In this document: positions 1 to 10,669 of the stretch, in pieces
Layout: each line of letters begins with the position of its first letter
Position numbering within the stretch: the stretch's first letter is position 1
From: Acheta domesticus
Taxonomy: Eukaryota; Arthropoda; Insecta; Orthoptera; Gryllidae
Assembly (NCBI GenBank): GCA_031308135.1
Contig: JAHLJT010000631.1
Coordinates: forward strand, 266,586,948-266,650,947
Direction of reading: 5' to 3'
Length of the DNA stretch: 64,000 nt
Notes under the pieces: model-generated
Told to the model about the DNA's origin: nothing
Seen by the model: only the letters and a program-made list of their open reading frames with translations
Database searches by the model: none
Translations under genes and position numbers: made by a program

Positions 1-1130
1 CTATTTGGGTTCCCGCCCCCAAACTCCTTTCTCTTCGTAATTGAAAATAATAAAAACCTAAACAAAAAAATAAAATGCATATACTTACGTATATTCCGTT
101 TGTGAAATTTTATATATTATACCAATACTTTCAATCAATTGGCACATTGTAAAACTTACTCTTTTTCATATTTTTTCTTCTCGCATATTTATAAAGGAGA
201 GTTTGAAATCAATCTTGCCGCATCAATCGACGTTCACATATATTTCATTTTTGGATCCCGGCTTGACAACACTTTTTCTATTTAAAATAACAACCTTCAA
301 AACCAGCGTTGTCACACATTAAATTCCTCCAAAAAGCTATTTATTTATACTGTTTTACTTCAATTATACTCCCGTTTTACTAAAAATTATATTATTGCCT
401 AACTTTTATCAATTTAATAATTCCTTCAACACCCAAAGGTACTCTCTACTATCCCACTTTCTACTATATTAAAACACTTCTCTAAAACATGCATCCCTCC
501 GTCTTAATTTACAACAAATAAACCTTTGTGCATTCATCACTTACGGCAATGTTAACCACATCCATCAGAAAATTATCTCTTCCAAACATTTAATCTCTTG
601 AACACTTAATGCACCCACGCCTACACGCAATTAAAATCAATATTCAAGTTACTTTTACAAATAAAATGGAAAAAACTCAGAATTATTTCGGGTTAGACAA
701 CTGACTGTGAAAAATAAACAAACAGTCCTAAGTATGAAGTCTGTACATTGATGAAATCAGTGATAGATTTCAGTCCATCTTCTGGTGTCGCGCAACTAAA
801 CTATTGACATTGATGCACTCTTGAATCTATGATGCAATGCTAGCCGAAAAATATTCAAAAAAGTAATTATTTTGTGAATATGTAACGGTTAATGGTTGTA
901 AATCATAGCCTATAGTACTCTAGACCTTTCAAAGAAGCTAGCTCAAAAGTTTCGTCAGTATTGACTCAGTAGATCCAAAGATTGTCGCGCTGTAAGTCAA
1001 GGCACGTCTGTCTTTATATATTAGTGTAGATATAAATATAGATATACGTCAAAAGGGGCGCGCCTTCGAGATTGTTGGGCGCAATGACCAAGGCACGGCG
1101 GGCATCTCCTGTATTATTTCAGTAGTATGC
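1..1130. other. AT-rich intergenic DNA, no gene seen
   Basis: AT-rich sequence without a credible open frame, splice-bounded exon or recognisable mobile element. Around 1010-1060 there are TATA-like runs next to a GGGGCGCGCC patch. These could belong to a promoter or to the edge of the GC-rich repeat that follows, but nothing decides it. Confidence 0.4.
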
Positions 1131-1219
1131 CTTTGGGTTCCGGCTCTCACACGCAACCAATCTTTATAAATGAGGGCTCGAAAGAAAGAGAATTTTAGAT
1201 TTTAGAAGATTATTTAAAT

Positions 1220-2240
1220 TTCGTTTATTTATTAAATTTTGAAAAACGGGAATTATTGGTCGTTTCATTTAAAAACCATTCAATACTCCTTCCTTTTCCT
1301 GGAACTTGGCATCCGATATTTACTCCGAACTGGCAGCCGACTGTTGCGAGGCGCAGTTCACCTGAGCGGGGTCCACCGGTTATCGACAACCGACCGAGTC
1401 TCGGTCGGCCACCGGCGACCGAGAATTCACAACCGGCTGCGAAGGACAATCGAGCGCGTGGTCTTGAGAGAAGAGAGGCGAGTGAGCGCTGGTCGGTAAA
1501 ATTCGCGGAGAATGCAGACCTCTAGCAGCTACCTTCGACGAGAAGCGCTGAATAGACTGTGATATCTGTTGCGACGTGTACGCCCGAAGTAAGCAAACAC
1601 GCAATTATTCATTCAGTTGAGAGGGGCATGAGACATTCGCAAGCGTGCGTGAACGAGACGGCGGGAGGGAAGAAAGAAGAAGACGAGGACGAAAGGTGCC
1701 CGGAGAAGAAGATGGAAGAAGACGGAAGACGTCGCGGAAGGCGACGAGCAGCAGACGACGGAGGTGAAACGGCTCGCGCCGCAGCCGAGGGCAGCTGTCC
1801 GCAGCAAGGCGCTTCGAACGCTGTCGCACAACGGCCGGCGCGCGCCGCCGTCGCTCCAAGGCCGAACGTCGAGGCGCGCCGCGTGCGGAATCGGCGAAGT
1901 CAACGCTGGGCCGCGTACTGCGCCCCGCCACTGGGGAGAACTTTAAAAGGGAACGTTGGTGGGGAGAGTTGAGAGAGTGCACGGACCGAACAGAGAAATT
2001 ACAAAATTGTCTTCTACTTTGAGTACTTTGCCGATAGAATTGTTATAAAATTGTGTTTGATTTGTGATAGTCACAGTGACGGTAACTGATTGGAGAGTGT
2101 TATATAATTAATGACAAGTTGATGTTAAATTTGTTTGAAAACAGAATGCCGCAAATCTGAACCCGGTGTCACCGGGCAACTTCAGCAGAAATTGAAGTAA
2201 ATTTCAGGTGTAAATATAGTCGACGGGAATTCCCAAGATA
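1220..2240 (+). repeat. GC-rich, purine-rich retroelement-like block (LTR or leader candidate)
   Basis: The stretch is far more GC-rich than its surroundings and holds a long GA-rich segment (about 1660-1760) built from GAAGA and GACGG words. A block of the same make-up and order (GA-rich, then AT-rich, then the AAAGAT-CACTG motif) recurs at 55900-56900. This points to two copies of one repeat rather than to a gene. Open frames here overlap on both strands, are low in complexity and have no recognisable domain. An LTR or untranslated leader of a retrotransposon is the simplest reading; a CpG-rich promoter is the alternative. Confidence 0.4.
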
Positions 2241-2282
2241 AATTACGAAAGAAATGAATGAAGGTTTCATACATTAAAAGAG

Positions 2283-2500
2283 AAAGGTACCATTGGTTTA
2301 TTTTTTGGGTTCTGTGCATTTTTTTGTGATCAGTGTAACCTTTTAAAAAGAGTTCAGAATTAAACCCCGTTTAATTGATTTATATGTGTGTTTGGGTTCC
2401 TCTGGATACCCAAAAAGATATCACTGACCTCAGATAACAAAAAAGCTCGCAAGTGCATAATATCTACGAATTCCCGACAGGCGTCTAGGAATTGCTAGGC
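2283..2500 (+). repeat. Shared repeat terminus carrying the CCAAAAAGAT motif
   Basis: The run of a short AT-rich segment, GTGTTTGGGTTCCTCTGGA, the motif CCAAAAAGATATCACTGACC and then AGCTCGC is matched at 46857-47018 and 56750-56932. The three copies line up over roughly 150 bp. Their position at the end of GC-rich blocks suggests the 3' part of an LTR-like element. Confidence 0.45.
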
Positions 2501-2574
2501 GGGGAGTTTCGTTGGAACATATAAGTGTGTGTTCGTTTATGTACGTGTGGGGGTGAACACGATTCATCGCACGG

Positions 2575-3260
2575 CAATAAGAGTTTTTTTCCGAAAATTC
2601 GCTGTTTTCCGGCGCACGATTACAATATCTTCTCTTCTTACTCACGTAAAAGCGAGAAAGTAAAAAGTGGATAAATTAGTTTCTGTATTAAATTACATCC
2701 TTTAACACGTTGTTCAGTCTGAATCCAGATTTTGTTGTTTGATGATACTGAGGAAACGATTAACGGAACATGTCTGTCTCTCTATCCGTCCGTCCGTCCG
2801 TCCTTCCGTCCGTCAGTGGACAACGCTAGTACATTCAGATATTTCTTTCCAAAATTATTATTCTCCTATAGAATTAAAAGAACTCAAATCTCTGTTATTT
2901 TGAAAAGGATATTTTGATTTTTAAGGATATATTACATGAAGCCTCCAAAAGATTTTCAAAATTTTCTATACAATGGCAACATATATTTTGTATACGTTTC
3001 TATGATTGAGCATTAGACGCTAAAGAAATGCTGTAGCTCCTATTTCGTCACACCCCTTGAATTTCAAAACGTTACGAATGTTCAAATATTTCCGCGTCTT
3101 CCTACAACCACAATATTAATAGAAGAATATCAATAAGAGATTTTCAAATAAAATCAGGTTTAATATTTCGAAGATATGAGTAGTTTAGCGTAGAAATGTC
3201 TTTAATACAGGCAATTTTGAAACACTTTTCAACAATTATTTTCAAAAATATGGTTCCACT
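2575..3260 (-). repeat. Hairpin-ended repeat family, rearranged copy
   Basis: The copy holds the AAAAAGTGGATAAA segment, the ATCCTTTAACACG segment, a (CCGT)n tract at about 2788-2812 and the TTTCAAAATTTTCTATA segment in the minus orientation used by the copies at 19970 and 63395. Its first 85 bases, including the hairpin TTCTCTTCTTACTC...AAAGCGAGAAAGT, lie in the opposite orientation. The terminal piece has thus been inverted against the body. Non-coding. Confidence 0.6.
2788..2812. repeat. (CCGT)n microsatellite
   Basis: Consecutive CCGT units with one CTTC interruption. This is the expanded form of the ACGG motif found in every copy of the hairpin-ended family (compare 38330-38356). Confidence 0.85.
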
Positions 3261-4485
3261 TTTTTCTTTAATTTTGTTCCTGGAGTGTAGCAAAGAACAG
3301 TAAAATCTAGTGGCGCTAAAACCACATACAATCTCGCCACTTAGTAACGTTTATGTAATAATATTATATCCCACACCAATTAACAAAAATAAGGTTTATT
3401 ACTATGTATTTTACTTGTTTGAGCAGTATTCCTTTTATTCGTTGTATTTTCTTGTATCATGACTTTAATCAATAGCAATTCATAAAAATGTGTTTGCTGC
3501 GTTGGTGTTAGAGTGGGCATTAAGAATCAGAAAGGCTTGCAAGGGTATTGATAGTACCGTTACTTGCTTGTTTTTTTCATGTTCTTGTCCAGCAATGAAC
3601 GAGTACACCATAAAATTATTAGTAGCCATGTCTCCAAGATATTTTTAGTTTATTCTTATTTATTTTATTTTCTTTTAAAAGAAAAATGTTACACGAAACA
3701 AGTTCGAAACACGAAGAGTGTTCACAAGAAACATGTCACACGAATCACACGTTACTCCTTGTCTAAACATGCAATGATAAATTGATAGATGACACGTTTT
3801 TACACCTAAGAATATTTCCCCGAATTGTCTTTACCAATGGAATAACAAATGCTTCGTTTCCATCTGCATTTAGAATTCCACACAAATGGTTTATGCTAAG
3901 GATACCAGAATTTAAAAAAACGTTCACAGAATACATTTGTCCCCTCGTCACACTCAAGTTTTTTCTCTTTTTTGACGTTAAATAAAAATATAAATAAATA
4001 AAACAAACCTTCATAACGGTGTCAATGTTTAACAATAATAATGCTGCCATGTCAATGTTCAACAATAAGAAAAATTCAAAACAATTTCACATTTCATTAT
4101 CTTATCTTGTCGCCATACAACAATTAACTTTTTTATTTATTTATTCTTGCTTGTGGCCAATTAACTTTTCAAATTTCCAGCGCTGCATTGTTAACTCAAG
4201 ACAGCGTAGGTAGTAATACGAAATTCAAGTTAAAATAGGGGTACAAATTTATGGTACTCAATTTTTCAATTTTTCTTTCATGCTCAGTATTAGAAATAAT
4301 GCTAACATAATCCAAGCCCAACCAATTGAAACGAACCGCTTGTGCATACCTACGTTTATTTCAATAGCCAGGAATAGCAGACATTTCGGAATTTTAGAAT
4401 AGTCTTCAGCTTCCAAACAGCTGTCAAATTATGTTCACGAAGTGCAGGATATTTGAAGCAGCAACTATGTTTGACGTCAACTTAC
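3260..4485. other. AT-rich intergenic DNA, no gene seen
   Basis: There are short chance open frames on both strands and a local duplication of TGTCAATGTTCAACAATAA-like words at 4019-4068. I see no splice-bounded coding exon, RNA gene or transposon end. Confidence 0.4.
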
Positions 4486-4489
4486 ACAC

Positions 4490-4680
4490 AAAATATTAAT
4501 ATTTTCGAAAAATTCAGCACGAGCTTATTTGAAGATTTGTTTTTTATGAACACATTTTATGAAGGAAAAAAATTACCTTCCCAATTGTAGTTATAGGAAG
4601 ACACCGAAAAAATTTGAATTATGGCAATTTTCAAAATCCAGAATTTTCAAGAAGCATGAGATGTCCACCATTCTTTAACC
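4490..4680 (+). repeat. Fragment of the hairpin-ended repeat family
   Basis: It contains the family's diagnostic middle segment: a TTTATGAAGGAAAAA run, then AATTGTAGTTATAGGAAGAC, then CCGAAAAAATTTGAATT and the TTTTCAAAATCCAGAATTTT stretch. Both ends are missing. Confidence 0.55.
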
Positions 4681-5385
4681 TTTAATTGTCATCGCGGTCT
4701 GACATACCGTGCCGGTAATTGTAATCGCAGTCTGACACTTGTGTAACAATCACTGATTGTTGTCTACACGTCCAGTGGCTCAGTACCTTACTTCTTAGTG
4801 TATATCTATGAACAAAGCCATAGCTTCACTAGTGGTTTCTTTTTCGAGTTATGTAATATTTTTGTGCGGTGCGGTATATGCGGTACCGCGGTGCGGTACC
4901 ACCGATACCCATTGCGTTAAGTATTTTTTTCGCCTAATGATACCAAAACTATGTGATAACATATAATTATAAAGATCATGATCGTGTTTCTGAAACCAAA
5001 CAGGAGCAAGAGAATGAACATAAATATGAAAGTGATTCAAATACTACCAACAAATAACGCATTTATTATGAAAGAAAGCTTCAAGTGGTTTGCCTATCCT
5101 CCATTCATTATTCGGTGTTTCCGGACGCGTCAACGGCTGTCATTTGTCCCGTAGGTGCAGCGCATGATTTCCTTGAGAAGATTTGGTGATATTCCACCGC
5201 TAGATAATGAAATTCGGTGCCGTCCTACACGTGGTGCACGTGGCACCTGCAGGTGCTTTCCCACACTAGGTATCTTTCACTAGCGTAGCACTGTCCTAGC
5301 TTCGCTCGCAACTGGACTCCTTTCACATATTGCAGTGTGGTGCATGTAAGTGTAAGTGTGTGTAAGTAAGGAGCGAGGATAAAAC
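4681..5385. other. Intergenic DNA with two short GC patches
   Basis: The stretch holds imperfect tandem words (ATCGCGGTCTGACA at 4691 and ATCGCAGTCTGACA at 4724) and the self-complementary run GCGGTACCGCGGTGCGGTACC near 4868-4900. No gene is visible. The self-complementary run could be a transposon remnant. Confidence 0.35.
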
Positions 5386-5389
5386 AAGG

Positions 5390-5800
5390 AAGAAAAAGGA
5401 AAGATCACATGCGGTCGGTGTCCCGTTTGTTAGGGCACTGCACCGGCATTAGCCTGGCGTCCATCGCCACTACCTACTAGAGCAGCCGAAAATACGCCGC
5501 TGGAATTCTCCAGAAAGCGGCTGAATTAATCCTAGCCATCTAGCTGATCTCGAAAATCCCGCCCGAACTCGAATCCTAGAGTCCCCAGATCAGAGGCACT
5601 GCAATAACATCAGTTGAAGTTACTTCAGTGGGTCATTCCTTGATATTGTCTCCTCCACCCCCGTGATATTCCACTCCGCTCGTTCTCACTCCGCCCATTC
5701 AGTCGCATTCGCTTTCGACGAGACTTTCCCCGGTTCCCCAAAGTGTGTGTCGTGACCTTGTGGAAAATCTTGCCATCACTGGGACTCGAACTAAATGTTT
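5390..5800 (-). repeat. SINE-like repeat (tRNA-derived, minus strand)
   Basis: Read on the minus strand, the block starts with AGTTCGAGTCCCAGTGATGG, a good match to a tRNA B box (GGTTCGANTCC). About 200 bases further on there is a second box-B-like word, GATTCGAGTTCGGGCGGG. The A box is not clear, so this is probably a decayed or truncated tRNA-derived SINE. The GC content differs sharply from both flanks. Confidence 0.4.
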
Positions 5801-5999
5801 TGTATCATCATAAACCTTTATAAAACAAATGTTAATTTTTAGACTAGCAGATACGTTCAACGTTGTCAAATAATACGTTGAATAATAGGACTTACGCGTG
5901 AGCGGTATTACAGACCGGCGATACCAATTAAAGGTTTTCAAAAGCGATACCAACTGAAGGCTAAAGCGTTCTTTACGCTATCCAAGGTCAAAATTTAAT

Positions 6000-6715
6000 C
6001 AAAATTGTTCGTGCTGCTTTTGATAAAACATTTAAACAAAATTAAAAATTGTCTTTATTTTAAAGGAAGTAACTCGATACGTACTCGTTTTTGAAAATTT
6101 GTACATTATTTTAAAACTTATCTTTAAGGAAATAAATCTCTATCTTCATAATTGTAGTTGTAGGAAGATGCCGAACAAATTTCATATTTTTGCAATTTTC
6201 GAAAAATCAGGGGTTTTAACAAAAATGAGACTGTTACCGTTCTCTTAACGGTCCTTCACAGTACCCAACAAAAGAATTTAATAAAAAATGATGAAGCTAG
6301 TTTTTCAATCATATTTAAAATGTCCCGAGAGCTTCATGTAAATACCACTCCCCAATTAAAATATCGATCTCAAATTGCAGAGGCCTTGGCATCAGCCCGA
6401 TCGATTGATAAATATATTTTTGGAGAAAATCCAGTGAATGGTTTAGCCGCTAGCGTTGTTCACAGACAACCGGACGGACAGAGAACAGACGCATAGATGT
6501 TTTGCCGTCAATAGATTTTTCGATATCAAGGACCCAAAAAACATGGGTTCTGACCTCACCACGTGTTAGTATATTTTTTCTAAATTTACCAACTGGATTT
6601 ATCCAAATTTTTGTTACCAGGGCCCGGCAACAAGAATTTTGTGCCTAAAATTTGCCGCTTTTCCTACAGCTCAAATAACGTTCTCTTTATAAGAAGTACC
6701 TTCTTAAGGCAATCA
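6000..6715 (+). repeat. Hairpin-ended repeat family, 5'-truncated copy
   Basis: Plus-orientation copy covering the family's last third: AATTGTAGTTGTAGGAAGAT at 6151, a decayed version of the module boundary, TAGCGTTGTTCACAGACAAC at 6453 and ATATCAAGGACCCAAAAAAC. It ends in the TTTGCCGCTTTTCC segment before a decayed hairpin (GTTCTCTTTATAAGAAGTACC). The left end and the first two modules are missing. Confidence 0.65.
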
Positions 6716-6718
6716 ACT

Positions 6719-7131
6719 AATAACATGGCAAAATTACAATATCGATGATAAAGACTTTTTTGTGAAATATAATCAGTAATGAAGAATCAGTTTACTGAAC
6801 TGATTGTCATGAAACTGTGCGAACTGATTGTCACCGCTTGGCTTCGGGAGCCCTCTAGTAGTAACTATTTAGCAACACAACAACTAGTGAGGATTAAACG
6901 TTGCAAAAACATCCTGCTAGAGGGCTTCAACAGCTTCTGTACGCGCAAGAACGTCACAACAAAAATGGGCGAGCGCAATGCGCACAAATTTAATTTGAGC
7001 TTCAATGGGTTAACGCCATTAAGTAACAACATGGCAAAATTACAATATTGATGATAAACATTTTTTTATGAAATATAATCAGTTATGAAGAATCAGTTTA
7101 CTGAATTGATTGTCATGAAAGTCATGTGCAA
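6719..7131. repeat. Pair of ~105-bp direct repeats around a 200-bp insert
   Basis: The segment starting ACATGGCAAAATTACAATAT at 6723 and running through AATCAGTTTACTGAACTGAT recurs about 306 bases downstream (7029-7131) with few changes. The insert between holds CCCTCTAGTAGT and its near inverse CTGCTAGAGGG. This could be a small tandem duplication or an insertion flanked by direct repeats. No coding potential. Confidence 0.6.
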
Positions 7132-9589
7132 TCTTTTTAATATCAGTATTATTACGTAATTTTGAACACTTTCTAATTTGCAATATTGGAATTTTTCTCA
7201 ATTATTTTGCCAGAATCTTTTATGCGTTATCACGTTGTAATGAAATAATGGAACCCGCGACACATCTGCGTTTAAATTGTCAGAACTCTTTCTTGTGCGG
7301 TGTCTATGAGAGTACCAATGGGGTTTTGCAATGTCGAGTTAGTTACCTTTAAATGAATTAACTTTCCACGTCTAATGTTCTACTATAGGTAATGTGTTTT
7401 GCAACTGATGGCTGAGGTATTGTAATTTGGATATAAATTACGGAATTAAAAATTTATTTAACCGTTACTGACTTGAGCAAATACTTGCTGATATACTCGT
7501 AGAACCACTAGTTCTATTTGCTTCGTCACTGAAAAGTTTATCTTTACTATTATTTTTTAAATTTGTTTCCTATTTGCCTTTTATAGCTGAATAAGTTACA
7601 TTCCTATTTTATATCACTTTTGAAGTCATGGTAGCTGAAAACGAGGAAATTTAAAGCGCCACCCCACTCATGTCAGCGCTGTTTCAAACCTTTGTAGAAT
7701 TCCCATTTGTTTCATGTCAGTGATCTTTTGCATTACTTGTATACGAGTAATCAGATAGAATCGCCTCGCACGACGTTATACATAAACGTAAACAACTAAA
7801 TAGATATGAAATAAGTGAGAAGCGACGTACACCACGTGACAAAAAGAACACGAGAGGCGAAGATGTTGTTAAAAATAATCGAAGAATTTAACAACTATTT
7901 TATTTGTCCATGTTTCTTGAAAGTCGATGTTTTGTGTTCGATCAATTTACGAGATAGATATTTTATCTGTGAGTGAAAAAAACATCATAATCATCCATAT
8001 ACCATCGTAAATAAAAACTTGTAAAAACGTTAAGATATAGATCGATTGGACATTCTTTAAGATCAAAGTGAGCAAGAGTAAAAAAAAATGAAATAGAGGT
8101 TTCGTCGATGAATGCCGTCTATATTATTTTTGAATTATAAAATCAGACAATAAAATTTTATTATTTGTCCTGATCATTCCCAGATTTTATTTTTTCAATT
8201 AAATCTAAATTCAAAATTAATCACGCTATCACCGTCAAATTACCTCCCCCGGAGTGACTATTAATGATAACTAAAAGTTATGGTTAATGTTTAAAAAACA
8301 TCGATATTGAAACCGTCCGCGCCCTCACCTCTTTATTTATATATATGAAATATCTAATAATTTGCTTCACGTTGGGGTAGCCAATGAGACGGACTATGAC
8401 CCAACTTCACTATTTAATAATTTTATCGCCTTCGTTTGGCTCTACGCCCACACTACTTAGTACTATTTTTCAATGAAAAATTAATCTTTCTTATGTTGGA
8501 CATCAAATTTATTGGAATACATCAAATTTATAAAGGTCGTAGGCTGGTGCAAGTCGTCCAACACTGGATTGAGACCTGCTATCATTTGTAATAATACAAG
8601 GCGTTTTTCAAATCTACAATAATAACTCAGTTTTCTTTTGAAAAAAAAATAACAATCACATTTGTGTTTGTTGTTGTTTTATTACGTTACTTGAGCTTTC
8701 TTTTCTTTCCATGGTACCACAAAAAATTACTAACAAGAACTTATTTCTTTTCACACAAAACAACATATGACATGAAATAATAACATTAACAAACAAACCA
8801 AAGAATAAACACTGTAATACACTTGATTCATTCACTTAATATTTACAAGACACATTCACGCCATCACGTGAAATGAGCATTCTCCTTTCTTGGCCATTTT
8901 CGTACTTAAGACTTAATTTCTCATTAACTAATAACAAGCTTGGCCTTGAACAGTGGAGACTTCCATTGAATTTAGTGACAATATATAGTCAACTTCCCTT
9001 GAGTCGCGTTGCCCAGACATCGGTCTTCGGCGACGTCAATCCTGGCGATGATCGCGCTGGCCACCATGCAGTCACGGCGTTCCTCCTCCCGCTTACTCCA
9101 AGTATGTGTCGCAGCGATATTCAATATTAACATTCCGCACTGTCACGAAAGTTTACATTTTTTTAAAAAACAAATCAAAATGGCGGCAGTCGCCATCCGC
9201 GATCCACTTACCTCCACAACCAAAAACGATCTGCCTAAAAGCATTGTTGAGATTCCTATAAAACCTTTACGCCAACAAAACACAGTTTCTTCGCCACTTC
9301 TCTTTCTTCCCAACTTTTAATATTTTCTATTCATGCCTCTCGGGCGTCCCCCCGATTTGTAGTATTCACCATAAAATTCCTAAATTTTTGTTTAAACTGT
9401 CTATCTACTCGAAACACAAATTTTGTTCGTTGTTCTGTCCTAAATTTCGTAATTTCTGGGCTTTTTCTAGCTCACGTACATGAGAGGTTATCCGTCAATT
9501 GTCTTTTGACAACATTCGAAATACGCTCAATAAATTATACGCTCAATTAAAAAAACACATTTACTGTTTCATAAATTATATGCGTCCAT
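7132..9589. other. AT-rich intergenic DNA with a GC patch near 9000-9230
   Basis: The first 1.8 kb holds nothing recognisable. The 9000-9130 patch is GC-rich and open in more than one frame but has no recognised domain. On the minus strand a short frame at 9212-9244 ends in a GAG-GTAAGTG splice-donor-like word. It is too short to call an exon. Any promoter and first exon of the first sugar porter copy could also be in this stretch, but I could not identify them. Confidence 0.3.
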
Positions 9590-9830
9590 ATACCGTATGT
9601 TCCTAAATTACCCTGCAAGCTGTGCCTAATCTCAAAATCGTAGTTATTTATCGCGGCACCGTAATAGACAAAATGTCCACACGCAATTCTACAGTCATTC
9701 TACAGTTTGTTGAATCCGATACGGTCTTCTGTAGCACAAAAATGTTCGCCTGTTATAGTCAACTTCATCTGCGGTGAATATTCTTATGTATGGTTACGAA
9801 ATCATTACAATATTTTAAAACATGAATTAT
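9590..9830. repeat. Dispersed repeat shared with 43685-43900
   Basis: The order CCCTGCAAGCTGTGCCTAAT, TTATTTATCGCGGCACCGT, CACACGCAATTCTACAGTC, GTTCGCCTGTTATAGTCAAC, TTCATCTGCGGTGAATATTC, AAATCATTACAATATT is repeated with moderate divergence at 43685-43900. The second copy ends in a CACCCTGTAT terminus, so this is likely the end of a DNA transposon. No open frame survives. Confidence 0.55.
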
Positions 9831-9944
9831 TTTGGGGCGATGTTTAATCAATAATATCGATACTTTAATTTTGAATATCGATGTTTTGTAGGAGATGTCG
9901 CGTCTCATGTCCGGGCAGGACCTACAAATCGGCTTACTTGCACG

Positions 9945-10215
9945 AGCGGACAGACCCAACTTCTCTACATCCCTCCGTCCATCCCCCCCTTCATCACGTC
10001 CTCCATCCCATCATTTCTCCCTCCCCGCATCCCACCCTCCTTTCACCCCCTTTCACGCCTCCCTCCCTCCATTCATTCAACCCTTCCCCTATCCATTCAT
10101 CCCTCCCTCTATCCATTCATCCCTCCCTCTAACCATCCATCCCACTCTCTATCCACGCATTTCTCCATTCCTATATCCAATCATCCACTCATACATGTAT
10201 CATGTTATCAATTTA
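9945..10215. repeat. Pyrimidine-rich (TCCATCCC)n simple repeat
   Basis: Degenerate tandem TCCATCC, CCTCCCT and ATCCATTCATC units, nearly all pyrimidine on the plus strand. The same kind of tract sits at the same distance upstream of the second sugar porter exon (22880-23190). The two therefore mark matching ends of a segmental duplication. The long open frames across it are low-complexity artefacts. Confidence 0.85.
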
Positions 10216-10669
10216 TCACTCTATCCACGCATACTTATATCCATAAAAAACTAAATGTATTTGCACACCTGCGAGTGTCTCCTCGCCACCTGCATCTATT
10301 TTAACCATTCTTGAGTCAATACTAATGAATCTTGATTCTCAGATGTGCATTGTTACAGAGATATTCTATGTCAAAATTTACACTAAAGTTATGAAACTTC
10401 GATGATAATTTGTTAGGTGAGTCTAATGACTTTTCTTGCTATTCTACAGTTTCCTGGAAATGTAAAAAATGTAACATTTTAGATACTCGAAACACCAAAT
10501 GACTGTTACATTATTACTTGTAATATTAAAAAGAGTTAATGATAAAATCTGAATAACCAAAAAGAAAATATTATGTTATAAACGTCCAAACAATTTTTTA
10601 ACAATAAGGATATACTGTATTGTTTATTTACTTAAAATTGAAATAATTGTTTTAATGATTATCTTTCAG
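10216..10669 (+). other. Probable intron 3' part upstream of sugar porter copy 1
   Basis: This non-coding stretch aligns with 23196-23637, upstream of copy 2. Shared blocks include ACCTGCATCTATTTTAACCA, TTATTACTTGTAATATTAAA and ACAATAAGGATATACTGTAT. It ends in the acceptor ATTATCTTTCAG. The alignment shows that flanking intron as well as exon was duplicated. Confidence 0.6.

Noticed and set aside
1559..1982. Overlapping 137- and 125-codon frames in the GC-rich block
   Set aside because: Frames open on both strands at once in GA-rich sequence that recurs at 56 kb; composition explains them.
9212..9244. Eleven-codon minus-strand exon with GTAAGTG donor
   Set aside because: Too short, no promoter or partner exon; a chance donor is as likely.
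9895..10254. Long Pro/Ser-rich open frames (also 22833-23207)
   Set aside because: They translate a TCCATCC simple repeat. Frames are open because of composition, and the peptide is not conserved between the two duplicates.
10343..10414. Possible small exon between CTTGATTCTCAG and TTAG-GTGAGT upstream of copy 1
   Set aside because: All three frames contain stops and the donor is not conserved upstream of copy 2.
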